DNA of 19,517 bases from positions 1-19,517 of the forward strand of contig JADGJH010000395.1 of NCBI GenBank assembly GCA_027596945.1, given 5' to 3'. The first letter of the stretch is position 1, and every line of letters starts with the position of its first letter. Position numbers and translations under genes: made by a program. Under the pieces are notes generated by a model. The model worked only from the letters and a program-made list of their open reading frames with translations, did not search any database and was not told where the DNA came from. This document shows, piece by piece, positions 1 to 9,179 of the stretch. This stretch comes from Physocladia obscura (lineage: Eukaryota > Chytridiomycota > Chytridiomycetes > Chytridiales > Chytriomycetaceae).

Positions 1-2
1 AG

Positions 3-182
3 GGTGTGCTCTTCGTGTGCTTGGCGCTGTTTGCGTATCGCCAGCAAGTGCAAGAAGCTCATCATCAATATCCATTGTCGGTCTTGCACAATTGTACAAG
101 AAAAATCATTTCGACAAAAACTCCATTTATAAAAGAAAAACGACAGAGGGAACAAGTTGGATTAAAAAGCAACTTAAAATAA
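3..182 (+). CDS. C-terminal fragment of an unrecognised protein (window edge)
   Basis: An open frame enters from the left edge and ends at TAA 180-182 after 59 codons. It opens with a short hydrophobic stretch (GVLFVCLALFAYRQQ) that could be a terminal membrane segment, followed by a basic, Lys/Arg-rich tail. The first ~100 bases are visibly richer in GC than what follows, which suits the end of a coding exon. No family is recognised and the frame could be chance; an overlapping frame (17-235) is also open, so the choice is weak. Confidence 0.25.
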   Translation, partial: GVLFVCLALFAYRQQVQEAHHQYPLSVLHNCTRKIISTKTPFIKEKRQREQVGLKSNLK

Positions 183-303
183 CTCATCAAAAGCGATTAC
201 TAATGAAAAGATACGATAAAAATAAAATTAACTGAAAAATTAAATGAATAAATGGTCCAGCACACCTTGTTCCTTTTTCAAAATTATTCAAGATTTGTAA
301 GCT

Positions 304-813
304 TCATATACCATTGCAGCTACCATTCACAAGAAGTTCAGCAAAATTTAGATTTTTTACTCTGGTCAAGTTTCCATTGGAATAGATTCCATACATTCCC
401 AAAAATCCAAGCTCTTCAAAATACGGCTTTGACTTAAAATATGCTGTGAATTCTCCTGGGCAAATCATCAAAACATCATCAAAAAGTTCAAATATCTCGA
501 CACGCGGTTGGTGAATTGTATAAATGACAGTTATTCCCAAATTCGAAACTTCTGACAGTATTTCAATAATGGCAATAGCGATTGTGCTGTCTAAACAGCC
601 ATTAGTTCAAAAATTTCAATATAAACGTAATAAAGACTTTCCTAAGCCGCTGATTGATTGATCGAGAAATAAGGTAAGTGGAGAAGCAGTTAGTTCAATT
701 CCAATGTACACACGCTTGCGTTGCCCGCCAGAAATTCCACGCTCAAGAGTTATTCCAATATGTACGTGACAGATATGAGTACGGCTGAAGTATACGGTCG
801 TGCACAAATGCAA
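304..813 (-). pseudogene. ABCG-family (White/PDR-type half) transporter ATPase remnant
   Basis: Two minus-strand reading blocks carry consecutive motifs of an ABCG nucleotide-binding domain. The block at 813-642 has the ABC signature ERGISGGQRKRV followed by the Walker B region LFLDQSISGL. The block at 590-304 continues with DSTIAIAIIEILSE, the H-loop TVIYTIHQPRVEIFELFDD and the ABCG-typical PYFEELGF. The junction is a 51-nt intron (591-641) with a good branch site (ACTAAT) and TAG acceptor, but its donor reads GAAAGT instead of GTAAGT. Walker B normally reads LFLDEPTSGLD; here the catalytic Glu is Gln, and Pro and Thr are also lost. No Walker A region and no transmembrane half are visible nearby, and the frame stops at 304. 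I read it as a dead fragment of a lipid/drug exporter; the family call is firm, the pseudogene call strong. Confidence 0.8.
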
Positions 814-1341
814 ATGTATGGGCTGATTCCTGTAAAGAAGAAGTTGTGTTTTGGGAGTCCGATTTGTGTGTGGGTTCAGATTTAATGGTTTGAGATGACA
901 ATTCTTCCAGTTTCAAGAAGTTGACATAAAATAATAAAATTTGATACTGGAAGGTTTGTATTTTCTGATGAAAGTTTTGTACTGATTAAGTGGTGAATGC
1001 AGGTTTATAAGTTTAAACTGATCTGAGTTTTTGTACGCGTTTATTGACTTTGGAATCATCTCATTAATCAAGTTTATAAGTTTACACTGATCTGAGTATT
1101 TATACGCGTTTATTGACTTTGGAATTATTTCAATAATCAGATTTTAAATCACCTTCCGCAAAGCTCACGCTTTCATATCAATTAAAAATTTATTGATCTC
1201 TTCTTATAGTCAGAACAAGCCTTCTGCACAGAAGTCAATTATAAACTTCAAATATAACTTCTGTAACAGTGGCGCTCAACAATAATTGGAATATTTTCAT
1301 AAAGCAAAGCGAAACGAACTAAAGAACGAGAACAGAACAAA
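814..1341. other. AT-rich intergenic stretch with tandem repeat
   Basis: No coding frame is supported here. A possible 3' splice site (CTTCTTTACAG, minus strand near 829-839) may belong to the ABCG remnant. The middle holds the 69-bp tandem repeat listed separately. The last ~100 bases become A-rich and purine-rich and lead into AAAATGG, a favourable start context for the gene at 1342. Confidence 0.5.
1003..1140. repeat. two-copy 69-bp tandem direct repeat
   Basis: Copy 1 (1003-1071) and copy 2 (1072-1140) both begin GTTTATAAGTTTA and share CTGATCTGAGT, ACGCGTTTATTGACTTTGGA and a closing AATCA. They abut exactly and differ at scattered positions, so the duplication is not brand new. It sits 200 bp upstream of the start codon at 1342. 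Confidence 0.85.
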
Positions 1342-3192
1342 ATGGAGAAAATAATACAAATTGATAGTATCCTGAGGAGCAATTTAATAACAGCAGACAT
1401 CACATATATAGCTGTCGCAAATGGACTTACTGGTGCATTAGTGGCATTAATGTTGCCAGCACTAACAAACATAACATTGAGGCGCATTGGATTAGTAAGA
1501 GTATTGGCTGCAATTAAAACTAGTTGTACTATACCACTACTTGGATCAACATTATTGAATTATGAAAGTAAATCAAAAAAAATATCAGAAGGAACAAAGG
1601 ATTATAGGGATAAATCGAGGGTGCTCCAAACAAAACATATAGTATTGTACATTCTTTTAATCGCAATATATTGCGTATCTTCACTATCAAGCAGTATTGC
1701 AGTATTATTATTACCAGTGACTACAACGTTTACGAGCAGCTACGGTGCTTATGTGCCAGGTACTTGCTCGTTATACGGGGGTAATACTGTATGTGCCAAT
1801 ACTAGCACAGTCGCAGCAATGGCAAGGCATATAGGTGTGGGCAATAGTGGGACAGTCTCTTCATCATGCAGTGATACCCAAAATAGCATTGCAACATTAA
1901 ATGGCACGGAGAGGCGCATTGGAATGCAACCGGAGGCGACAAGAGAAGTGACCGCAATGATAGTCGCGCAACCGGTACAGTCATACTATTGCAGCAAAAG
2001 CGTATGCCAAAGTGTGATAGCACTACCACTACACGTAAACGGGTCAGGCGGATGGTTGGCATTCGGTAACCTAGGTGCAGGGACTACGCAAAATTATGAA
2101 GCTATAGCAGACGTTGGGATAGACGACGTGTCACGAAGTTTATTGTCGTTAACGACACAAGTTACAGAGGTTGAATACAGATGGGGTATTACCTCTTTAA
2201 TATTCAAGGATGTCAATAGCCATCAAGTTAGCCTAATAGCAATATCAGGTGCAACAACGAATGGACCTAATAGCACTGTGTTTATACAGAAGCTGGTTCA
2301 GAAAGGAGGCGATTGCGGTACGATGGATGTAACATCGTTACAGATATTAGGAACGGGTGTAGTGGAAAGCGATGGCAGTTATCAAATAGTTCAAAGTGGT
2401 TACCCATACATGCCGGGATTTCCACCGCCCGAGCAGATCTCACCATCGTTATGTTTTAGTTATGAAGTGAAGACTAGATCATTTTTTCTGGAAATAGAAG
2501 CGCTGGGCAATGTCAATATGCCTATGGGAGGACTATTTCAAGTTCTGGACGTAATTAGTATGACTTGCGAGAAGAGTGATCCTGCAATAAAAGTAGCCGA
2601 TGAGTCACGATCTGAGTCAAGCTGGGCGACGACTTTCTCGGCGAATTACTACACAGCGATATTAATGGCATTATCACTGTTAGTATATATGATAGACTGT
2701 ATGACTGATAGAGTACCGGGCAACCTGTTAAAGTCATACATGTCAGAAATGGGACCATATTGTGATGTAATACCGCTATCCAGCTTATTCGTGAGGACAA
2801 CAGAGGTGATAGTAAAACGAGGCGAAGTGTATCACTATCAGAGCATGGGGGTTGAAGATGTTGTAAGTGAGAATGTGTTAAACAAACGCGAAGTAAACGA
2901 ATTGAGAAAAAGGTCACGTAACGGTACGGCTATGATAGGATCATGTAAATCACGAGCTAAAGTGGCTATGACAGTAGACAAAGACTGCATAGCGATAATC
3001 AAAGAGTTATTAGCAGGTGCGATGCGTGATTCGATCATAGTTATTATGCGAGCCCAAAGTCATAATGATATAAGCAGCGGCGGTGATTTGGAACCAGTAA
3101 TTGATATGACGAACCTGCAACAGACCAAAACGTGGCCGACCTATCATGAAGTATTCAATAGTGTGCTAGCATCAGTACTAACGGTAATGTAA
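1342..3192 (+). CDS. orphan multi-pass membrane protein with large ectodomain
   Basis: A single uninterrupted 616-codon frame, the longest in the window and the only long intronless one. Residues about 21-43 (AVANGLTGALVALMLP) and 99-126 (IVLYILLIAIYCVSS) are hydrophobic and likely membrane-spanning. Residues ~130-430 form a Ser/Thr/Gly-rich region with scattered Cys and several N-glycosylation sequons, consistent with an extracellular domain. Residues ~434-453 (YYTAILMALSLLVYMIDC) form a third segment, followed by a basic and then mixed tail that includes KRGEVYHYQ and RKRSRNG. The start has AAAATGG context with upstream stops. Codon choice leans to ATA, TTA and ACA, unlike the GC-richer surface genes at 9.7-12.4 kb. 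I do not recognise a family. A lineage-specific expanded surface protein is possible, but this is inference. Confidence 0.75.
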   Translation: MEKIIQIDSILRSNLITADITYIAVANGLTGALVALMLPALTNITLRRIGLVRVLAAIKTSCTIPLLGSTLLNYESKSKKISEGTKDYRDKSRVLQTKHIVLYILLIAIYCVSSLSSSIAVLLLPVTTTFTSSYGAYVPGTCSLYGGNTVCANTSTVAAMARHIGVGNSGTVSSSCSDTQNSIATLNGTERRIGMQPEATREVTAMIVAQPVQSYYCSKSVCQSVIALPLHVNGSGGWLAFGNLGAGTTQNYEAIADVGIDDVSRSLLSLTTQVTEVEYRWGITSLIFKDVNSHQVSLIAISGATTNGPNSTVFIQKLVQKGGDCGTMDVTSLQILGTGVVESDGSYQIVQSGYPYMPGFPPPEQISPSLCFSYEVKTRSFFLEIEALGNVNMPMGGLFQVLDVISMTCEKSDPAIKVADESRSESSWATTFSANYYTAILMALSLLVYMIDCMTDRVPGNLLKSYMSEMGPYCDVIPLSSLFVRTTEVIVKRGEVYHYQSMGVEDVVSENVLNKREVNELRKRSRNGTAMIGSCKSRAKVAMTVDKDCIAIIKELLAGAMRDSIIVIMRAQSHNDISSGGDLEPVIDMTNLQQTKTWPTYHEVFNSVLASVLTVM

Positions 3193-3261
3193 TATTACGG
3201 TGTAGAAACTTGCATTAATGAATGTTATTGCCTGACAAAACAGCTGTCAATTCAAGGGCTA

Positions 3262-3486
3262 ATGCACGAAGAACAGATAGTGCAAATGGTCAGAGATAAC
3301 TACAAAGACTGTCTGGAAGTGGACGAGGCTATAAGATGCACCATGATAAGAGTGGAAGATGCACAACGTGCGTTATTTCGGTCTGTTCAAGCTATAAAAG
3401 CAAAACATGTTCAGATAAAAAGAAATGCCAAGTGCAAGGATAAGCAATGCAAAGGTGTATTTCAGGAAGTGCAAGCAGAGAGATAA
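3262..3486 (+). CDS. small lysine-rich hypothetical frame, possibly a remnant
   Basis: A 74-codon ATG-TAA frame 70 bp after the 616-aa gene. The peptide is charged and helix-prone (VEDAQRALFRSVQAIKAKH) and ends in a Lys/Cys-rich patch (NAKCKDKQCKG). Codon use resembles the gene upstream, so it may be a detached tail or a second exon of it, but no convincing splice pair joins them. It could equally be chance. Confidence 0.2.
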   Translation: MHEEQIVQMVRDNYKDCLEVDEAIRCTMIRVEDAQRALFRSVQAIKAKHVQIKRNAKCKDKQCKGVFQEVQAER

Positions 3487-3615
3487 AGATAACAAGCGGC
3501 AGAGGAAGGATTTGAAGGTTTCATGAAATCAAAAGATAATATGAAAATCAAATTTTTTGTGGAAAAATAAGTCAGGATATCAAACCTTACAATGTCACTG
3601 ATCAAAAACAATTGA

Positions 3616-3788
3616 GAAGAAAAATTTAGCAGTGCAAATCCACGGAATGAGTATTCCACGTTGTCATCGCCACATTTCCGCAATATTTTTCAGAACAAAG
3701 ATCTAATCTTTCATGTACCACAAGATGAAGGTGCAGAGGTGAATGTTGTCAATTTAGTGTTGTGCAAAAAACTGAAGAAGATAATCAG
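3616..3788 (+). pseudogene. orphan exon-like segment with textbook donor
   Basis: An open frame of 57 codons reads naturally (NIFQNKDLIFHVPQDEGAEV, then NVVNLVLCKKLKKIIR) and ends exactly at GTAAGT (3789). The sequence then runs 51 nt to GACTAACAG (acceptor ending 3839), an ideal fungal intron. After it, the spliced frame stops within ten codons, but a different phase gives GCTCEKCKFKVGGLDF, a zinc-knuckle-like pattern. Its 5' limit is a TGA at 3613 with no start. This looks like one exon of a decayed gene or mobile element; the family is unknown. Confidence 0.35.
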
Positions 3789-3832
3789 GTAAGTAAAGAT
3801 ATTTTAATATATAAGGTCTCTGTTCTTAATGA

Positions 3833-4850
3833 CTAACAGAAAATGGTTGCACTTGCGAAAAATGTAAATTTAAGGTTGGAGGTCTGGACTTCAAACAAAG
3901 CATTTAGATTTTGCCACCATTGCATCAAAAATGAATATCCTGCATTTAAATCTGTATTATCTTGAGTTGCAAGATCTCTTGCAAAATTGCCATCCAAAAT
4001 TTTTTTTGTATCACAACAAAATAACCTGACATTTTGCCAAGAAGCAACAATAACAAATATTGAAATATTTTCATGAATATCTAGAGCAGTTTTCAATTGC
4101 TCTGGACCAAGACGTAAACTTGGTCTAGATGAACATTCAATTTTTCAATTTGCCAAGATTTTTTGTTTTAAAACAGTAAAATAAAGACTATCCAATGGCA
4201 GTAGAAAATGAGTTGTGCTTTTTTTTGTGATAAAGTTGTTCCAAGATTGTTAATCAGCAACTGAGGAGTCAAGCCTGGATGAGCTTGAGACCAAACATCC
4301 AAGAACTTTTCAAGCATTGGAATCAATTGCTTTTCAGTAAGATATCCATTTCTACAAAATGCAAAGTATACTGGTACATTGCTGAGATGAGTTTTCTTTG
4401 TGGATTCAAAAGCAAAATCAAATTTTTCAAAATCAAACAGCATGATAATAAAGTTCATGATATGTTCACTTGCAGCAGAAATAAAGGGAATCATGCTTGC
4501 ATAGCAGCCACACTCACCAACATTAATATTTGGTCTCTCAATAGTATTGGTAACAATGTAAGTTTGCTGAGAATTGTTATTCTCAAGTTTGATTTGCATT
4601 TCATCAATGTTGATAATATTTGAAGCTGTTAACCACTCTGCTGTGATCCAATTTTCAAAATGCTGAACCCATAGCTTACACTCTGAAAGGGTAAGTAGAC
4701 TGATTTGTTTAGCACTCAAATACTTTGCAACTCACTGCAAAATTTGATTTTTGCGCCAATTCATGAATTCCACAAACCATCCATCAGGATTTCATTCCAC
4801 AGCTCCATACCAGTTGACACAATATTGGAAACCAAAATCTAACAAATCTA
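3833..4850 (-). pseudogene. degenerate DDE transposase (pogo/CENP-B-like suspected)
   Basis: Minus-strand blocks in order: NPDGWFVEFMNWRKN (about 4790-4745), like the end of a CENP-B-type helix-turn-helix; then 4719-4168, containing NIINIDEMQIKLE, PVYFAFCRNGYLTEK, FLDVWSQAHPG and LLINNLGTT; then 4096-3833. The NIDE and LLINNLG strings sit where a DDE transposase has its first and second acidic residues; the second (normally DN) is Asn here. The frame continues upstream through two in-frame TGA codons (4732-4734 and 4792-4794) and is broken between 4168 and 4096. The superfamily is uncertain; the DDE fold call rests on motif spacing. It cannot encode an active enzyme as it stands. Confidence 0.5.
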
Positions 4851-5175
4851 TGTGATGCAGAGGATGGTAACATATTGCTTGTATGTCCAATAAAGTCACA
4901 AAAAGAATTGCTTCATGATTGGTGAATGTTTGTTAACCATCCAGTCAGTTTTTGTGTTCCAGACTACACTGATACAATTCTCTGGCCTGTTCAAAGGAAA
5001 AATGGTGTGTTTTTGCAACTTCACAAATAGCCTTGGAGCAAGATGCTGTAGTTGGTAACAGGTTAGTAATTTCACTCAAAATCTATCTCTGGGCTGCATA
5101 ATCAAGGCCAGATTTCAGATAAGGTTGCATTTGACTGTTCTTTGTACCTCAAATTGGTACCATTGATGTAGTTGA

Positions 5176-5605
5176 AAGAACTTTGATGTTAATTGTCCAA
5201 AAGGTATTATTGTTTGTGGCATAGAAAAAATTCTTTGCCCTGAAAAAATTGTGCATTCAACAAAAGTTGTTATGGCTCTTAGTCTGCAACCTGACAAAAT
5301 ATTGTTTGAGAAATTGTTGGCTTTGAATCCATACTGGGTATGGTTGTGTATGCTGTTAGGTTCCTAGTCTTGCAGTGTTTGCAGAGCATTTGGAAAAATT
5401 AAGGAATGAATTTCATTCTGAGAAATACAAAGATGCAGATGGAGTGCCACTGCTGAGTAAGGAGACAATTAAAGAGCTTAATTTTTTGATTGTACATGTA
5501 CGCAAGGGTTGTCTCTTATGCTTAGAGGGAATGTCAATACATTTCAAAGTCTGTGATGACAAGGAGGGTCCTGCTTGTTATTGTTGCATTTGTCAGACAA
5601 GTTAG
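5176..5605 (+). pseudogene. broken coding remnant, probably from a mobile element
   Basis: Two successive plus-strand frames read like protein. From 5176 to TAG 5365 the peptide includes FDVNCPKGIIVCGIEKIL and VVMALSLQPDKILFEKLLAL. From 5375 to 5605 in another frame it includes AEHLEKLRNEFHSEKYKDAD, GVPLLSKETIKELNFLIVHV and RKGCL. The second string resembles a segment I associate with repeat-like genes of animals and other eukaryotes, but I cannot name the family with confidence. One frameshift and a stop separate the blocks, and there is no start codon. Confidence 0.35.
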
Positions 5606-6372
5606 AGTCCTTCCATCAAAAACTTAAAATGATTTTTGACTCCTGTAATACAAATGTAATAATTAACATCTTTATTCACATAAAAAGTTTTTCAATTCAT
5701 TCAAAGTCTTGTTCTTGGTTGCAAGACAAACAAAATTTTAATTATCATTTGAAATTGAAGAAATTTCATTTTCAATTTTGTTCAATTGGCAAATTAAAAT
5801 AAAGAGACCATTAAAATGGCACCATAGAAAATAAATAATTTAGAAATACCTTTAGAAAACTGTCACATTATCCCATTGATGTGATTTTTATAAGTTTCTG
5901 AAGGAAAAATGCTGATAACTTGTAGTTCTGACAACTCTCTCCTAATAGCTCCCAACACTACTCAACAGTTGGAGATAAAAGTAAGGAATGTAGTTGAAGT
6001 TGAAAGTTTAATCCTTAATATAGACTTTGTTTTGTTTAATTATAAAGTGAAGAACAAAGTTGGGTTTAAGTAGTTTTTGGAGTAGAAAAAAAAAAAAAGA
6101 AAAAGAATAGAAGACACTTGACAAGAAAAATTGTTGGAAAGCAGTCAGAAATTGCTTGAATTGTTTTTTAAGTTCTTGACAGTAATAGAAGGCTTGAGAA
6201 AATTCTAGAAATTTCTTGGAGGAAATTAGATTAGCAATCTAATTTACATCAGATGGGATACAAGCCTATTTTTGCATTTCTTACACATGCTACTGAGTCA
6301 AAGGTACCTTATCTGCAAATTCATTCATCTGTAGAACGGCATTTATTTTTGATGCAATTGAAAGTTATTTGG
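5606..6372. other. AT-rich stretch without recognisable genes
   Basis: Short frames only, with low-complexity A and T runs (e.g. poly-A at 6089-6101). Nothing here is supported as a gene, RNA or regulatory element. It continues the decayed transposon-rich region. Confidence 0.5.
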
Positions 6373-6591
6373 CTAACCATTCAAGTTTTGTACCACATCA
6401 ATACTGTTGAAAATTCCAATCAATTCAAACTCCTTTTTTACAGCATCTATTTCTACACCAAATTCTGTTACTGCACGAATGCCTGCTATTTGCATTACAC
6501 CAGCTCCATTCATGGGTGCTGTTGCTTCATCAAATTTAAAAATAATACATATTTTTTTCATGTCAGAAGTGCTCCAAACAGTGTTGACCAC
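6373..6591 (-). pseudogene. short coding-like remnant of unknown family
   Basis: A minus-strand frame reads KKICIIFKFDEATAPMNGAG, VMQIAGIRAVTEFGVEIDAV and KKEFELIGIFNSIDVVQN, with the residue mix of a folded domain. It has no supported start; the plus-strand frames over the same bases read less naturally. No family recognised. It lies in the same decayed region as the transposase remains. Confidence 0.25.
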
Positions 6592-6796
6592 ATGTAACTC
6601 ATAGAAATCGTAAGTGTATAAATCCTCACTTGTGGGTTAAAAAAAAAAAAATTCATTTGTTAAATTTCCACAACAAAAAGTCTGTCCACCATATAAAGAC
6701 CAGACATTTCACTTTATCCACGTAACATCAAAAAAATTAAAGAATAAGAAAATAAATTTACAGAAGAGTCAGAGAAAATAGAAACAGGAGTGTTGT

Positions 6797-7412
6797 CCCA
6801 GCCCAATTTCCCTCATCACACACAGAAACAGAGCAACGAGGAAACTTTTTGAACTGGTAAGGGGATGTTGTAAGTCACCCCAAGGTGAGTCTGATCTTTC
6901 ACAACGCCATTTCTTCTTCCCATGGATGCGTATAGGAAGTTGATGGTATAAGTCGTGAGGCAGGAGAAGGAAAAGAAATGGAAGGAGAATATGGAAAGCC
7001 AAGCAACGAAAAGTGCTGGTCAATTATATTTCGTTGGTTGCAGCCAAGAGATAGAATCTGACATGTATTGGAAGTTCATAGCAAAATTTAAAAGCGAAGA
7101 GTTTGAATTTTGACGAATGAAAAAAGGGTGAAAGGGATTCAAACGTTAAGCAGCGAACAAGCAAACGGTAAGTACATATCCCGTTGCTTAAAGTCGAGAG
7201 ACAGGAACGGAAAAGCGACAACAGCAATGACCCAACCCAGTTTTCCTCGATGCACTCACGGAAAAAAGAAGGACGAGGAAACTTTATGAGCTGATACCTT
7301 TTTACACAGTGTTGTAAGTCACTGCAGAAAAAGATTGGGATCGGATCTTTCACAACAGCGTTGTCGCCTTCCCACGGATACGCAACGGAAAGTTGATGTG
7401 TATAAGTCGTGA
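6797..7412. repeat. pair of diverged direct copies (~165 bp each, ~430 bp apart)
   Basis: Copy A spans about 6797-6958 and copy B about 7230-7412, same orientation. Shared blocks in the same order: CCCARCCCA, CTC-then-CACxCACxGAAA, ACGAGGAAACTTT, TGTTGTAAGTCAC, GATCTTTCACAAC, TTCCCAYGGATRCG and GGAAAGTTGATG-GTATAAGTCGTGA. The two copies differ by many substitutions and indels that change frame, so they are not a conserved protein. Both keep the potential to pair GTTGT with ACAAC around the variable middle. The region is richer in GC than its AT-rich flanks. It could be a dispersed repeat, a SINE-like element or a duplicated structured RNA; none of the standard RNA families was recognised. Confidence 0.6.
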
Positions 7413-8113
7413 TAATTTGGTATGTGGCGGCAAATGGAGCAAGCGAATAGATGGAAGCAAGGAGGGGGGAAGTTTGGGCGAGCGAGTGACTGAACGCCAG
7501 CAGCAAGCTAAACGTTGCGCTTGTTGGTGGATGGCAGTAATGCTGTTTGTTGAGTGTTTGAAATAACAAAAAGAAAAGAGCAAAAAAGGCACTTGGAAAA
7601 AGTCTCCGACTCAAAATCTGAAATATATTATGTTTGTCATATTTCGTGAGAACTCTTTTTCATTATTAATTCAACTATTTTTTAAATAAAAATTATAAAT
7701 AATTCAATTCAGTTCTCGGGCGAGCAATATTAGAATGAAGTTATAACATCTTTTTTCATGTATTTAATTTAGATTACAATACATTGTTTGAATATTTTTC
7801 AAAAAAAAAGGCAGTTTTCATTCAGACAGAATGTTACTAATTCACTTTTTTAACAATAGAAGTGGCATGTACAAATTTTTGACATTTGTACATATTTTTT
7901 TATTATAATTTTTGCAGCAGTAATACTTGTATGCCACTCATGTGATACATTCAAATTATCAATTATCAAGTCGCAAAAACTCAAAATATGTAAATACATA
8001 TTGATTAAGAAGTCAAAATATTCAAACACTTTTTATTGTATAATTTTAATGTCGAATTTCTGGCTTTATTTGAAGCCAACATGAAGCATGATACTACAAC
8101 TCACTTTTTAACA
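7413..8113. other. AT-rich intergenic stretch
   Basis: The first 200 bp are the flank of the duplicated copies; from 7620 to 8110 the DNA is strongly AT-rich with stops in all frames. Nothing further is supported. Confidence 0.5.
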
Positions 8114-9179
8114 TCAAATCACATGAATGACTAAATATTGCAACAAGATCTGAAATTTCTTGATACTTTCTGTTGTAATAAACTCCACCTTTGGATTCCA
8201 AACTGCTACCACATTGTCAAGTTCAGCATTCACAGTCAGAATTTTAGATTCTGTTGCTGCCAAAACTCTGTCAGGCTCTGAATCATGTTGATTGAAATAT
8301 TATCTGTACAAGTCACAAAATACTTCTCCCACAGTCTCAAAGTGAACAATAGTATTGCGGATTTTCTAACAGGCATATTTTGAAACTGCATTTCCATCAA
8401 CATCAAAATAGTGGTAAATGCAGCAATTTTTTTTCGTTCGCGGTGTGATCATATTTCGCAATTGATTTGAGAGCTTCTTTACACAGATTGCAAGAATTTG
8501 AAAATCGCTCTGCATGCAAAACATGTTGGTTGAACAATAAGCACTTTGTTACTGTCAATATGTTCTCAGATAAAGTGGAATCACCGGTCGTAAGGTGCCA
8601 ACTCGAAGACAGTCGTCTCTTCCATACTGATCCACAGGTCTGCCAATTCATTACAAACATTTGTTAAGCCAAAAGCGTGTTATACTCGGGAGCCAAGAAT
8701 ACGCACACTGATTCTGCAAGCGAGTAGATATCGGGCATAATTTCGACTTGCGCACACTTTTCATCATGGTCGTCTTGATTAATGGCGTAAATGTCAAGCC
8801 AAACAGGTTGGGAGCATTCTGCAATAAATTTTTTAATCGCAGTCAACTTTGTCGCACTGCTAATTAAAATTTTTCCGCGATTAGTGGAGTTGAGAACATC
8901 ATCGAGTGGCGAAACGTTTCCCCAACGGTGTGAGATTGCGACAGATATTGACAAAACTCTGGATTTCGCAAGCTTTCCTGCAGTAAAGTAGGACGTTAGG
9001 GCTGCAAGGTGTAATTTTGCTCCGAAATTTTCAAGGAGGGAAGAAATTGCGGGATTCTCGTGTTGCTTCCGATCCTTAATTAACAGCTCAGTGGGGCTGT
9101 ATGTCACATTTGTGTAGTTGTTATCGGCAGTTGTAATTTCTGCTTGGTGTTGTTTAGGCGAACAATCATCTGATGGCAA
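8114..9179 (-). pseudogene. decaying HET-domain (heterokaryon incompatibility-type) gene
   Basis: The intact first part (9179-8664, 171 codons) carries the HET-domain core: ISHRWG at residues 82-87, WLDIYAINQDD at 127-137, then KCAQVEIMPDIYS. In fungi HET proteins act in non-self recognition and cell death after fusion; the exact role here is unknown. The frame ends at TAA 8664-8666 but stays open in the same frame to about 8440 (VMNWQTCGSVWKRRLSS, then NSCNLCKEALKSIAKYD). At the poly-A run near 8431 it shifts, and the next frame continues through one TAG and one TAA (YHYFDVDGNAVSKYA, EPDRVLAATESKILTV, ELDNVVAVWNPKVEF) to TGA 8114. HET proteins are usually much longer than 171 residues, so I read this as one gene decayed by stops and a frameshift. 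An intact short HET protein from 8664-9179 alone is the alternative. Confidence 0.65.

Noticed and set aside
6797..7412. 5S rRNA, RNase P RNA, SRP RNA or U3-like identity for the duplicated copies
   Set aside because: I looked for the characteristic conserved strings of each and found only short chance resemblances such as CAGAAACAG.
6769..7614. Long minus-strand frames (84 and 196 codons) over the duplicated copies
   Set aside because: The two copies are read in different frames by these ORFs, and the copies differ by frame-breaking indels, so protein conservation is not supported.
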